This document shows positions 1 to 8,264 of a stretch of DNA of 64,000 nucleotides, piece by piece; the stretch's first letter is position 1; every line of letters starts with the position of its first letter. The notes below the pieces were generated by a model. The model was given only the letters and a program-made list of their open reading frames with translations. It searched no databases and was not told the DNA's origin. The translations under genes and the position numbers were made by a program. Origin of the DNA: G963663365 sp963663365 (GTDB taxonomy: Bacteria; Hinthialibacterota; Hinthialibacteria; Hinthialibacterales; G963663365); the NCBI GenBank assembly GCA_963663365.2, contig CAXXIH010000003.1, positions 372,001-436,000 on the forward strand, in the 5' to 3' direction.

Positions 1-1448
1 GATTCCAATTCGGCTTTGGGGAAGATTTGCAGCTGACCGTGCCGGTCGGGGCGGTCACTCGTTATAACAATGTGTTTTAGTGAACCTGAAAAACATTGGT
101 CTAATGTCTTCTTTCGGGGGGAATCGAGAACGATACTCTCATCTGTGCACTTATCTTTGAAACCTTGAGCCATCAACTTGGCCACATCAGATGGAGTGAG
201 TTCGAGTTTGATATCTGCGTATTTATCTAGGTCTGTGCGGCGTTTGCTACATACGATCAATTTTGCCGCGCGTTTTCGAACTTGACGGCGAACCATTGAT
301 GCCAAAACCGGCGCGGACCGGGCCGGATTGCAATCCACCAGCCAAATCACATCGGCGTCCATGATCTTATCATAGGAGCCACAGGGAGTAGTTGATGGCG
401 GCAAATCTACATCGAGTAATGTGGCCACCGCGTTGTCTCCCAATGCTTTTAGCAGGGCCTTTGCTTCAAATCCTGTTTCCAGCGTCGCACGGCTGGTCAG
501 CCCAATAACTGCTTTTCGACCTTTGGTTTTGCTCAGAAGAGTTTTGCATTTGGCCAAAACCGTATTCTCATCCGTGCTGTCGGATTTAGCGCCAAGGCGG
601 GGACGTTGAATTCGTTCCGCTTCATAAGAAATAGACTCATAGCGTCCAATCCGGCAGGTATGCCCCGTATTGATTGGGCATGCTTCGTCGCCAATGACAC
701 GAATAATCTGTTCATAGCGGGTTTGTACTGTAAGTCCGCATCCAACTCCGCATCCCGGACATGTTGTCGATTTCGACTCCAAATCTTGGGGACGGCCGCG
801 GTACGAGGGCATTTTGTCGTACAGCGCGCCTGTAGGACATACTTGCACACACGCTCCGCATGAGGTGCAGGTGCTTGTTCCGAATTCTCCATGTAGATCG
901 ACGCCGACTACGGTTTTGCCGCCGCGACTGACCAAATCTAATGTATGAATGCCTTCGATCTCGTCACAGGTACGGATACAGCGTGTACACAGGATGCACC
1001 GGTTATGGTCCAAGCCGAAATACGGCGACGAAAGATCGGTCTCCAACTGTGGAGCCAAATACTCCACGCGGATGGATTCCATGTTGTGTTCGTAGCCAAG
1101 GTTCTGTAGATCACATGCGCCTGAAGATTCACAGAAGGGGCATATATGATTACGTTCGGAAAATAAGAATTCGAGATTGAGCCGGCGGTATTCTTTGAGT
1201 TTTTCCGTATGGGTTAAAATAACCATGCCGTCTTCGGCAGGTGTGGAACAGGACGCCAAAAGTTTATTGGAGCCTTCCACTTCCACCATGCACATACGGC
1301 ATCCGCCCACGATCGAAAGGTTGGGGTGATAACAGAGGGTGGGGATTTCAATTCCCGCGCCACGGCACACCTCAAGAATGGTTTGACCCTGCTTGCCTTC
1401 GACCGGCTTTCCGTTGATGTTGAGATTAATTAGTTTTTCGCCAGCCAT
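1..1448 (-). CDS. NuoG / formate dehydrogenase alpha-like iron-sulfur subunit (partial, C-terminus beyond the window)
   Basis: This is the open frame from the ATG at 1448 to the left edge with no stop, so the 3' end is missing. Domains seen: an N-terminal plant-type [2Fe-2S] ferredoxin (Cys39, 50, 53, 67); a His-Cys cluster segment (His101, Cys103, 106, 112) with H-x-C spacing instead of the common H-x3-C; two [4Fe-4S] sites (Cys151/154/157/161 and 194/197/200/204); then a molybdopterin-oxidoreductase-type 4Fe-4S motif (Cys230, 233, 237, 265) and the start of that fold. The H-cluster domain expected in an [FeFe]-hydrogenase HydA is not present at this position. By family knowledge it would pass electrons between the NuoE/NuoF module and a catalytic site. 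Whether it binds a molybdenum cofactor or is a cofactor-free NuoG cannot be told, because the rest lies outside. It overlaps the 3' end of the NuoF-like gene by 19 bases, which suggests translational coupling. Confidence 0.85.
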   Translation of the reverse strand, partial: MAGEKLINLNINGKPVEGKQGQTILEVCRGAGIEIPTLCYHPNLSIVGGCRMCMVEVEGSNKLLASCSTPAEDGMVILTHTEKLKEYRRLNLEFLFSERNHICPFCESSGACDLQNLGYEHNMESIRVEYLAPQLETDLSSPYFGLDHNRCILCTRCIRTCDEIEGIHTLDLVSRGGKTVVGVDLHGEFGTSTCTSCGACVQVCPTGALYDKMPSYRGRPQDLESKSTTCPGCGVGCGLTVQTRYEQIIRVIGDEACPINTGHTCRIGRYESISYEAERIQRPRLGAKSDSTDENTVLAKCKTLLSKTKGRKAVIGLTSRATLETGFEAKALLKALGDNAVATLLDVDLPPSTTPCGSYDKIMDADVIWLVDCNPARSAPVLASMVRRQVRKRAAKLIVCSKRRTDLDKYADIKLELTPSDVAKLMAQGFKDKCTDESIVLDSPRKKTLDQCFSGSLKHIVITSDRPDRHGQLQIFPKAELE

Positions 1449-3271
1449 TCTTCTCGCTCCTCAGCGGGGATGCCCACCGATGTTTTGGTGACTGCATCCA
1501 CGCGGCACACATCCAAACAAGCCCCGCAGCGCGTACAACGCGTCTCTTCTATGGCAAAGAGCTTTCGGTCGTCGACTTTCGTAATTGCTTCGACGGGGCA
1601 CACCCGCGAGCAAAGCCCGCATCCTGTGCATTTTTCTTCGTCGATACTGTACTGCACCAAAGCGCTGCAGACTTTCGCCGGACAACGCTTTTCAATGGCG
1701 TGAGCAACATATTCCTCACGAAAATGATGCAAGGTGGACAGAATCGGATTTGGCGAGGTTTGTCCTAAGCCGCAAAGGCTCATTTTTTGAATCATTTCAG
1801 TGAGGTTCTCTAGTTTTTCGATGTCTTCGAGTTCGGCTTCACCGCGTGTGAATTTCTCAAGAATACGGTGCATCTGCCGCGTCCCGACCCGGCAAGGCGG
1901 ACATTTGCCGCATGATTCATCGACGCAGAATTCGAGGAAGAATTTTGCCACGTCAACCATGCAGCTATCTTCATCCATAACGATTAGGCCGCCTGAACCC
2001 ATCATCGAACCGATTTCCATGAGCGTGTCATATTCGACCGGAGTATCGAGATGCTCTTCAGGAATACATCCGCCTGAAGGGCCGCCGGTTTGCGCGGCTT
2101 TGAATTTCTTCCCGCCCGGAATTCCGCCGCCGATCTCATAAATAATCTCGCGCAGGGTCATACCCATAGGAACTTCGACAAGACCGGTATTGTTGATCTT
2201 CCCGGCCAAGGCGAAAACTTTGGTTCCCGTACTGCGTTCCGTTCCGATTTTTGAGAACCATTCACCACCGTTTGTGATGATGGGTACGATGTTGGCGTAG
2301 GTTTCGACGTTATTAAGAAGTGTTGGGCATCCCCAGAGTCCCTTAATCGCCGGGAATGGCGGACGGGGACGCGGCATTCCGCGCTGCCCTTGGATCGATG
2401 CCAAAAGCGCCGTTTCTTCACCGCACACAAAAGCGCCTGCGCCCACACGGACTTCGAGGTCGAATGAGAATCCGGTGTTTAGAATATTCTCACCTAAAAG
2501 ATTCAGTTCCCTGGCCTGTTGAATCGCCAGCTCAACACGCCGGATCGCCAGCGGATATTCGGCTCGGATATAAAGAAATCCCCTTTGCGCTCCCACCGCA
2601 AAGCCGGCAATGGTCATGGCCTCTAATACGCGGTGAGGATCACCTTCCAGAACGCTACGATCCATAAATGCGCCGGGATCGCCTTCATCTGCATTACAGA
2701 CGACGAATTTCTTATCGCCGGGAGCGTTGCATACGAAACGCCATTTGCGGCCTACCGGAAATCCCGCGCCTCCACGCCCGCGCAGGCGGCTGGTTTCAAG
2801 TTCTGAAATCACCTCATCGGCAGACATGCTGCCAAGGACTTTGCCCAAAGCCTGATAACCATCCCGGGCGATATATTCCCGAATGTTTTCCGGATCAATT
2901 ATTCCGCAATTGCCTAAGACGATTTTCTGCTGTCTCCGGAAGAACGAGAAATCCGCCTGTGTCATAATCAGGTTTCGCGTATCCGGATCCCGAATCAGGC
3001 ATTTTTCATAAACACGTCCTTTTAAGAGGTGTTCGCGCACAATCGCTTCGGCGTCACGCGGTTTGACATTCTGGTAGAAGACCGAGTCCGGTTCGATAAT
3101 CAGGATCGGAGCAAGATCGCAAGAGCCGACACAACCGGTACGGACAATCTTGACTTCATTCTTTAGATCGACTTCACGGATCGTCTCTTCTAATTTTTTC
3201 TGCACCTCGTCTGCGCCCGATGATAAACAGGCCGCTCCTGCGCAAAGCAAGGCGTGCGTCCGGTAATTCAT
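1430..3271 (-). CDS. NuoF-like NADH-binding flavoprotein subunit with extra ferredoxin domains
   Basis: This 613-residue protein is the NADH-oxidising diaphorase subunit of a soluble complex-I-like or bifurcating dehydrogenase. Residues 1-90 form a thioredoxin-fold [2Fe-2S] domain (Cys10, 15, 47, 51). The NADH/FMN domain has the GRGGAGFPVGRKW loop near 165-177 and ADEGDPGAF near 194-202. GAGAFVCGEET lies near 277-287. An SLBB-like stretch follows, then the N3-type [4Fe-4S] site (Cys454, 457, 460, 500). The C-terminus carries a two-cluster ferredoxin (Cys548/551/554/558 and 579/582/585/589). This order is the long NuoF/HydB/FdhB type found in cytoplasmic NAD-linked hydrogenases and formate dehydrogenases, not the short respiratory NuoF. 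It starts 4 bases inside the upstream ferredoxin-like gene. Confidence 0.95.
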   Translation of the reverse strand: MNYRTHALLCAGAACLSSGADEVQKKLEETIREVDLKNEVKIVRTGCVGSCDLAPILIIEPDSVFYQNVKPRDAEAIVREHLLKGRVYEKCLIRDPDTRNLIMTQADFSFFRRQQKIVLGNCGIIDPENIREYIARDGYQALGKVLGSMSADEVISELETSRLRGRGGAGFPVGRKWRFVCNAPGDKKFVVCNADEGDPGAFMDRSVLEGDPHRVLEAMTIAGFAVGAQRGFLYIRAEYPLAIRRVELAIQQARELNLLGENILNTGFSFDLEVRVGAGAFVCGEETALLASIQGQRGMPRPRPPFPAIKGLWGCPTLLNNVETYANIVPIITNGGEWFSKIGTERSTGTKVFALAGKINNTGLVEVPMGMTLREIIYEIGGGIPGGKKFKAAQTGGPSGGCIPEEHLDTPVEYDTLMEIGSMMGSGGLIVMDEDSCMVDVAKFFLEFCVDESCGKCPPCRVGTRQMHRILEKFTRGEAELEDIEKLENLTEMIQKMSLCGLGQTSPNPILSTLHHFREEYVAHAIEKRCPAKVCSALVQYSIDEEKCTGCGLCSRVCPVEAITKVDDRKLFAIEETRCTRCGACLDVCRVDAVTKTSVGIPAEEREEWLAKN

Positions 3272-3660
3272 GATGCATTCTCCTCGGTGTTTCCGGGCAG
3301 CTCGGCGATTCCCACAATAAATTCCTTCACGCGTTCCCCACCATCAATATGCCGGGCTACAACTTCCCGCGCCTTTTGAGTATCAAGCCGGGCATAGGTC
3401 ACTTTTTCACCCTCGGCCGACTCGACACTCATCACAACCTCTTGGTCGTCAAATCCCAGGCTTCCCGTTATCGTGACAGGGATGTCATCGATTTCGCGCT
3501 TGGCCAATTCATCAATGACGGCCTTCATCACATCCCGGGCGCCGGCAGCGATTCCCACTGTGCCCATACTGATTGTGATTTTGTACGCGTGTTCGCCTGA
3601 CCGGAGTTCGAGGTCTTTTTTGGCCTCATCCCGCAGTTTCTTTAAATCGTTAATATCCAT
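3268..3660 (-). CDS. Cysteine-free relative of the thioredoxin-fold [2Fe-2S] ferredoxin of NADH-linked hydrogenase operons
   Basis: This 130-residue soluble protein sits between the small HATPase gene and NuoF. The MGTVGIAAGAR stretch near residue 32 and the TGSLGFDD stretch near 65 align with the cluster-binding loops of the (2Fe-2S) ferredoxin family usual at this operon position, where cysteines occupy MGTCG- and TGCxGxC-type sites. Here the positions are Val, Ser and Asp, and the whole protein has no cysteine. The family fold therefore appears kept while the cluster is lost, so an electron-transfer role is unlikely and a structural or regulatory role is inferred. The 4-base overlap with NuoF indicates co-translation. 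Confidence 0.8.
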   Translation of the reverse strand: MDINDLKKLRDEAKKDLELRSGEHAYKITISMGTVGIAAGARDVMKAVIDELAKREIDDIPVTITGSLGFDDQEVVMSVESAEGEKVTYARLDTQKAREVVARHIDGGERVKEFIVGIAELPGNTEENAS

Positions 3661-3707
3661 AGTTTTCTCCGGAGCCGGCCTTTACACCGGTGCCGCCGCC
3701 TCATCCA

Positions 3708-4283
3708 TCAGGCGGCAATCGTGTCGGGGCAGACTTTGCGAATTTCCATTTCACCTTCGTTTAGAATTGTCTCGATGGCTATCATTTCCTTTGCCGATAA
3801 GGCATTAAGATCAAGATCAGAATCAAAGAGCTCGCCGCTGTTGAATACGATTTTTTTGTTTTCGCAACGGTGCTCGTAATGCACACGCATGGCTCCTGTT
3901 GTGCAGCAAAGCGCGGCGATACTGGCGGCCATATCGCCCAGCGGCGGACGGTCGATGTGTGAACGGCGCATTTGGACTGCGATGATCGAGCCCATACCCT
4001 CCCGCGTAAACAGATGAAAGCGCCCATCACATTCTTCAGCTGCTTGACGCAGTAATGCAATCCCCAAACCTAAGTTCTTATTGTGGTTGTTTTTGGTAGT
4101 CCGAAAACATAAGAGCACTTGGGCGCGCAGCTCGGGACTCATACCGCGGCCGTTGTCGGCAAGAATAATCGTTAATGTATCTTTCGCGCCATTTTCCGTT
4201 ACGCGCACTTTTAACAGTCGTGCGCCGGCCTGGGCTGCATTCATGCCAACATCAAGAATATCCTGCGAGAGTTCTTCGAGCAT
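3708..4283 (-). CDS. Small GHKL-type ATP-binding protein (HATPase domain) of the redox operon
   Basis: This 191-residue protein begins almost directly with a histidine-kinase-like ATPase fold: N-box around residues 7-18 (QDILDVGMNAAQ), a G1 box DNGRGM near 43-48 and a glycine-rich lid NLGLGIALL near 69-77. It has no dimerisation His, no sensor domain and no membrane segment, so it is not a classical sensor kinase. Such stand-alone ATPases recur beside NuoE/NuoF-type hydrogenase and formate dehydrogenase operons (family knowledge), with unproven function. The C-terminal 70 residues contain several Cys (CCTTG near 126) and are not recognised. It starts 4 bases after the stop of the NuoE gene. 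Confidence 0.85.
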   Translation of the reverse strand: MLEELSQDILDVGMNAAQAGARLLKVRVTENGAKDTLTIILADNGRGMSPELRAQVLLCFRTTKNNHNKNLGLGIALLRQAAEECDGRFHLFTREGMGSIIAVQMRRSHIDRPPLGDMAASIAALCCTTGAMRVHYEHRCENKKIVFNSGELFDSDLDLNALSAKEMIAIETILNEGEMEIRKVCPDTIAA

Positions 4284-4287
4284 CGAT

Positions 4288-4812
4288 CTATTTCAGTTTC
4301 TTGAGTTGCCGTAACAATTTGTCCACAGTCACGCGTCCGTGGACGTCTTCGTCGATAACTACAGCGGGGGCCAGACCGCAAGCGCCGATACAACGTGCCG
4401 TTTGCAGTGTTATTAATCCATCCGGTGTGGTTTGTCCCGGTTCGATTCCCAACTCCTGCGAAAGCCGTGATACCAAACGATCTGCGCCTTTGACATAGCA
4501 GGCTGTGCCTGTACAAACCATGCATTGGTGCTTGCCGCGGGGGACGGTTGTGAAAAAGTGGTAGAATGTGACTACGCCATAGATCTGCGCCAAAGGAACG
4601 CGCATTTCTTGGGAGATGTACGTGATAACATCATCGCCCAGGTATCCGAAAATACTTTGTGCCGCGTGCAGAACCTGGATGAGAGAATCCTGATCGCTTT
4701 TTTCCCGTTCTATGACATCGTCAAGTTCTTTGAAGCGTGGATCGCCGCTTGGATGTGCGTAGATATCCGGCTTCTGTGTTGTATCCGCCGATGCGGATTT
4801 GAACTGGCTCAT
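4288..4812 (-). CDS. NuoE-like [2Fe-2S] subunit (24 kDa type)
   Basis: Thioredoxin-fold NuoE/HydC-type subunit that holds one [2Fe-2S] cluster and works with NuoF in NADH oxidation. The signature cysteines are CTGTAC and, further on, CIGAC followed by GLAP. The N-terminal helical segment with the FGYLGDDVITYIS and YGVVTFYHFF stretches is typical. The ATG at 4812 was preferred because GGAG lies 8 bases upstream and it leaves a normal gap after the DRTGG gene. A longer frame opens at 4896 but would overlap that gene by about 50 bases with non-conserved residues. Spacing to the downstream HATPase gene is 4 bases. Confidence 0.93.
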   Translation of the reverse strand: MSQFKSASADTTQKPDIYAHPSGDPRFKELDDVIEREKSDQDSLIQVLHAAQSIFGYLGDDVITYISQEMRVPLAQIYGVVTFYHFFTTVPRGKHQCMVCTGTACYVKGADRLVSRLSQELGIEPGQTTPDGLITLQTARCIGACGLAPAVVIDEDVHGRVTVDKLLRQLKKLK

Positions 4813-4843
4813 CTTGTTAACTCCGTCCTTTTCCTGAAGCGAT

Positions 4844-5203
4844 TTAAGACTGGCTTCGGCCCAAACCTGCTTCGTAAAGCCGTCCGGCGGCTTCATAGAC
4901 CGTTAACGGTGTGGAATAAATTGCCACACCTAAATTCCGTGCTTGTTCTTGAGTGTCATCCAATACCGGCCGTCCCGCTGCTATTAGAATCACCGGCAAA
5001 TCCCGGGTTTCGGCTACGGCCACAATGTTGCGATGGTTCTGGACTGTGATCCACAAATAATCTTCTTCGGCATTCCCTAAAACATCCGAAAGCATATCCG
5101 AGCAATACACACCTTGAATCGTTGCTGTATCGTTGGGAAGCACCGCCTTCGCCTCGATCACAACGGCGATTTCGGCCATCGTCATGGAAGTTCCGCCGCT
5201 CAT
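4844..5203 (-). CDS. DRTGG-domain protein (second copy)
   Basis: This 119-residue soluble protein resembles the stand-alone DRTGG proteins found in NADH-linked hydrogenase operons. It has a short N-terminal strand-rich part, then a core with MLSDVLGNAEEDYLWITVQ, a hydrophobic VIL strand and a TPLTVYEAAGRLYEAGL helix. The same order and spacing appear in the other copy at 6174-6551 (LLSDILATDKHDFLILTG, then the FQLFESC helix), so the two are paralogues. The start overlaps the CBS/ATPase gene by 4 bases. The function of DRTGG domains is not settled; they often accompany CBS pairs, which suggests ligand sensing. Confidence 0.8.
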   Translation of the reverse strand: MSGGTSMTMAEIAVVIEAKAVLPNDTATIQGVYCSDMLSDVLGNAEEDYLWITVQNHRNIVAVAETRDLPVILIAAGRPVLDDTQEQARNLGVAIYSTPLTVYEAAGRLYEAGLGRSQS

Positions 5204-6174
5204 GATGGTACACCTTGAAGTTCTGCAGGATTGGCCGGTTTATCGGCAACAGCTGTTTTGCCGTATCGAATTGTCATTCGCACCGTTGTGCCCGATGCCG
5301 GTGCGTCAATTGAGAATTCATCTGAGCAACGGTGCATGTTGGGCAATCCCATCCCCGCGCCGAAGCCGAGTGAACGGACGACTTCATTGGCTGTTGAATA
5401 ACCTTCTTTCATGGCTTCGGGGACATTGGGAATACCCGGACCAGTATCTTGAGCGATGATGGTGATTTGATTGTCGTCCACCATCGCTTCAATGAGTCCG
5501 CCCATGCTATGCAGAATGATATTGACTTCTGCCTCATAGGCGGCAATGGCCGCACGGCGTACAAAATCCGGATCGACACCTCGTTTTTTCAGAGCTTTCT
5601 TAACCTGATTGGCAAATGTCCCTGCTGAATCCAAATCCATTGCAGTTACTTGCACTTGTACAATGTCTGCGCCTGTCACTTGCCCCTCATGCAATGCGCT
5701 TAAAACTCGCCTGGCTTCTCTTTGCTCGGCCTTTTTGGCTTCCTCGTTAAGCCGGAACATTACAGCCTGTGTGACATCGCCACTTGTAAGAATACCCACC
5801 AAATCGCCCTGTTCGTTTACGACGGGGAGCCTGCCATAACCGTGTTTTTGAAAATCGTTAACCGCTTGGATTAGCGGCAGGTTGTCCAAAACTGTCGAAA
5901 CTTGGCAGCTCATCCATTTCCGAACCGGAGCACAAATGTCATTCCAGACCAAGGCTTCAATTACATCTTGGATGCTGACAATTCCCACCGGCTTTCCGTT
6001 TTCCACGATAGGAATACCCGAAATTCGATTTTCACGCATAACAGATTGGGCTTTGCGCATCGTGGCTTCCGTGGACAATGTAATTGGATTCTCGGTCATG
6101 GCATCTCGCACACGGAGATCATAGAGCGCTTCGTGAAAGGGTGTATACGCTGCGGGATCGATTCGGGGCCGCAT
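5200..6174 (-). CDS. CBS-domain pair fused to an anti-sigma-factor-type ATPase
   Basis: This is a 324-residue fusion. Residues about 19-75 and 82-140 are two CBS repeats (MTENPITLSTEATMRKAQ and the second motif LVGILTSGDV), forming a Bateman module expected to bind an adenosyl nucleotide. Residues about 170-305 form an RsbW/SpoIIAB-like ATPase with an N-box-like AAYEAEVNIILHS, a G1 box DTGPGI and a GYSTANE...LGFGAGMGLPNM lid. No transmembrane segment or sigma/anti-sigma-antagonist partner is visible nearby. The start codon shares one base with the preceding stop (TAATG), so it is translationally coupled to the DRTGG gene upstream. It could couple cell energy charge to the complex, which is inference. 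Confidence 0.9.
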   Translation of the reverse strand: MRPRIDPAAYTPFHEALYDLRVRDAMTENPITLSTEATMRKAQSVMRENRISGIPIVENGKPVGIVSIQDVIEALVWNDICAPVRKWMSCQVSTVLDNLPLIQAVNDFQKHGYGRLPVVNEQGDLVGILTSGDVTQAVMFRLNEEAKKAEQREARRVLSALHEGQVTGADIVQVQVTAMDLDSAGTFANQVKKALKKRGVDPDFVRRAAIAAYEAEVNIILHSMGGLIEAMVDDNQITIIAQDTGPGIPNVPEAMKEGYSTANEVVRSLGFGAGMGLPNMHRCSDEFSIDAPASGTTVRMTIRYGKTAVADKPANPAELQGVPS

Positions 6175-6551
6175 TATTCACCTTTGATGTTGTTTGTCTG
6201 CTCCCTTTTTTGTTTTTCTAAAACAAGAGGGGCCAGCGCCACGCATGATTCAAAGAGCTGAAACGGGCTGCGCCAAAGCGGTATTCCTGCTCCGCGCGCG
6301 GCATCGATAGTTGTTTGGGGAGGTTTTTTATCCCGGACGATAACAATACCAAGCGCATCGGTTGCCTCGGCGACACGAACCACTTGAGAAGTGACAAGAC
6401 CGGTTAAGATTAGGAAATCGTGTTTGTCGGTTGCCAATATGTCTGAAAGTAGGTCAGCGGCACATACATCATGTATGCGCGAAGGATGATCTGCCTGGGG
6501 AGGCACAAGTGTCTCCGCGTCCAAACGCTTAATTATTTCACCAAGATCCAT
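6174..6551 (-). CDS. DRTGG-domain protein (first gene of the redox operon)
   Basis: This 125-residue soluble protein is the first gene of the minus-strand operon. It resembles the DRTGG proteins of hydrogenase operons and is paralogous to the protein at 4844-5203: LLSDILATDKHDFLILTG, a VIVRDKKPP strand, then a PLWRSPFQLFESC helix. The C-terminal tail is charged and probably disordered. The operon promoter must lie in the AT-rich gap 6552-7093, where two inverted repeats are found. Seven further genes follow on the same strand with overlaps or short gaps. Confidence 0.75.
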   Translation of the reverse strand: MDLGEIIKRLDAETLVPPQADHPSRIHDVCAADLLSDILATDKHDFLILTGLVTSQVVRVAEATDALGIVIVRDKKPPQTTIDAARGAGIPLWRSPFQLFESCVALAPLVLEKQKREQTNNIKGE

Positions 6552-6872
6552 CGAACTCCCAAACTCCTAATCCCATCCGTCTTTGCAGATAAGTGTACCG
6601 TGGAGCAAGCAATGCCCAGTTAACTTATGAGCAACACACGTTCCATTCGCTCTTTTCGGGGTTTAACTTTTTTGCCATTACTGCCTTCTATAGTTTACCA
6701 AAGACTTGAGGCTTTGTAACATCCTGATCTTTTTATTGATACGCAAAACGATTTAATTATATGTATTCCAGAGTCTTACGGATTTTTTGTTTTTTTGTGT
6801 TGTCACTTATTCTGGCAATTATCATCGCCTGACGCCACAAATATCAGCCTGTCATCTTATTATTGACGTTTT

Positions 6873-6886
6873 TGTCAGTACTGACA
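6873..6886. promoter_or_regulatory. Perfect 14-base palindrome, candidate operator
   Basis: TGTCAGTACTGACA is an uninterrupted palindrome in the divergent gap, about 320 bases upstream of the redox operon and 210 upstream of the dNTPase start. The size suits a dimeric regulator. No family is assigned; it is not a typical Rex, LexA or Fur box. Confidence 0.4.
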
Positions 6887-6931
6887 TGCTTGGCAAATCA
6901 AATCGATATATCCGATATTGATGCTTAAAGA

Positions 6932-6954
6932 CACATCTTGAATGTTAAGATGTG
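6932..6954. promoter_or_regulatory. 8-base inverted repeat with 7-base spacer
   Basis: CACATCTT and AAGATGTG are separated by GAATGTT, about 140 bases before the dNTPase start. It is not followed by a T-run, so an operator is more likely than a terminator. Confidence 0.35.
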
Positions 6955-7093
6955 ATGTTAATGTGTCGAGGATGCTCCGGTTGTCCTGCTATCGGTATGA
7001 AAATGGTCATGATTGGTCATGCCGGAAAACGGATTGTCATCTTAGGGATTGTGTTTGAAGGACGCACCTGCCTATTCTGGTTTTACTGTGACT

Positions 7094-8221
7094 ATGAATC
7101 AGCCTTTCCAAGCAGTTACTCGCAGAATTCTTGAGGCACGTGAAGACGCGTGGCTCTGTGCTCCCGCCACACGAGCCTCACAGAGTTTGGGGCGCCGTTA
7201 TAAAGATGACCGCCCAACGGAATTCCGTACTTGCTTTCAACACGATAAGGACCGCATTATCCATTCCACCGCCTTTCGCCGGCTGGAATACAAGACCCAG
7301 GTCTTTGTGAATCATGAGGGGGACCACTATAGAACCCGTTTGACTCATACACTCGAAGTTGTCCAAATTGCCCGGGCAATTGCGAGGACCCTAAGGTTAA
7401 ATGAAGACCTGGCCGAGGCTGTTGCTCTGGGCCATGACATGGGACATACCCCATTTGGCCATGCCGGTGAACGTATACTTAACGAACTGATGCGGGATCA
7501 CGGCGGTTTTGAGCATAACGCTCAGGCGTTGCGTATCGTCGATGTTCTTGAAGACCGCTACCCAGGGATACCCGGTCTTAACCTGAGTGCGGAAGTACGT
7601 GCCGGGCTACTCAAGAACCGACCTCCCTACCCGGGCGAAGGTGAAGGAATCGCCCCCAAAATCCCAATCGAGGCGTGTGTTTCTGATATTGCTGATGAAA
7701 TCGCCTACAACAGCCATGATTGTGATGATGGTTTGGAATCGGGATTATTGACATCTGAGGCGTTGCGCGATGTACGTATTTGGCGCGAAGTAGAAGATGA
7801 AGTCCGTCTTGCCCGGCCTGAAATAGACTCAAAAATGCTGCGCTATGCCACGGTCCGGGCATTGATTGACAAACAAGTGCAGGATGTTGTCGCAGAGACA
7901 TTAAAACGAATTGAAGCGGCCACTGACGACACCGAAATTTTACCCGGATTTTCTGACGCAATGAGCGAAAAGAATGTGGAACTGAAGCGTTTTCTGCGGT
8001 CGGAACTCTATCAACATTCACGCGTTGTCGCGGCGATGAGCAGAAGTGTGGCGATTATCGAACGGCTTTTTGCGACTTTTCTAAAGGATCCATCAAAATT
8101 GCCTGGTGCATACCGGAGCCGGATTGACAATGTCGGTCCGGAGCGTGCCGTTTCCGATTACATTGCCGGGATGACCGACCGTTATGCGGAATCAATGGAT
8201 TTAGTTCGCCTGCTTGAATAA
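7094..8221 (+). CDS. dgt: Deoxyguanosinetriphosphate triphosphohydrolase-like protein (HD domain)
   Basis: This cytoplasmic HD-superfamily dNTPase would remove triphosphate from dNTPs. About 375 residues from the chosen ATG, the usual size for the shorter Dgt-like family. Motifs: the early SRRYKDDR-like region (RRYKDDRPTEFRT), FRRLEYKTQVF, RLTHTLEVVQIARAIA (first metal His), the HD pair in GHDMGHTPFGHAGE, NAQALRI and DEIAYNSHDCDDG (last metal Asp). A longer frame begins at 7049, but its extra residues (to position 15) are not conserved in the family, so ATG 7094 is preferred. It is transcribed away from the redox operon and converges with the zinc-ribbon gene downstream. Confidence 0.93.
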   Translation: MNQPFQAVTRRILEAREDAWLCAPATRASQSLGRRYKDDRPTEFRTCFQHDKDRIIHSTAFRRLEYKTQVFVNHEGDHYRTRLTHTLEVVQIARAIARTLRLNEDLAEAVALGHDMGHTPFGHAGERILNELMRDHGGFEHNAQALRIVDVLEDRYPGIPGLNLSAEVRAGLLKNRPPYPGEGEGIAPKIPIEACVSDIADEIAYNSHDCDDGLESGLLTSEALRDVRIWREVEDEVRLARPEIDSKMLRYATVRALIDKQVQDVVAETLKRIEAATDDTEILPGFSDAMSEKNVELKRFLRSELYQHSRVVAAMSRSVAIIERLFATFLKDPSKLPGAYRSRIDNVGPERAVSDYIAGMTDRYAESMDLVRLLE

Positions 8222-8264
8222 ACCCTGCTTTTGACATGGATTAAGTTTTGTATCAATCCCGGCT

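Larger units (their letters stand above)
6552..7093. other. Divergent intergenic region with candidate operators
   Basis: This AT-rich gap of about 540 bases separates the leftward redox operon from the rightward dNTPase gene. No convincing coding frame is seen. It contains two perfect inverted repeats, listed separately, and must hold promoters for both directions. No clear -35/-10 pair was assigned. Confidence 0.6.

Noticed and set aside
1..6551. [FeFe] hydrogenase operon
   Set aside because: The gene layout suggested it, but the large subunit shows a molybdopterin-type 4Fe-4S motif instead of the H-cluster domain as far as the window allows.
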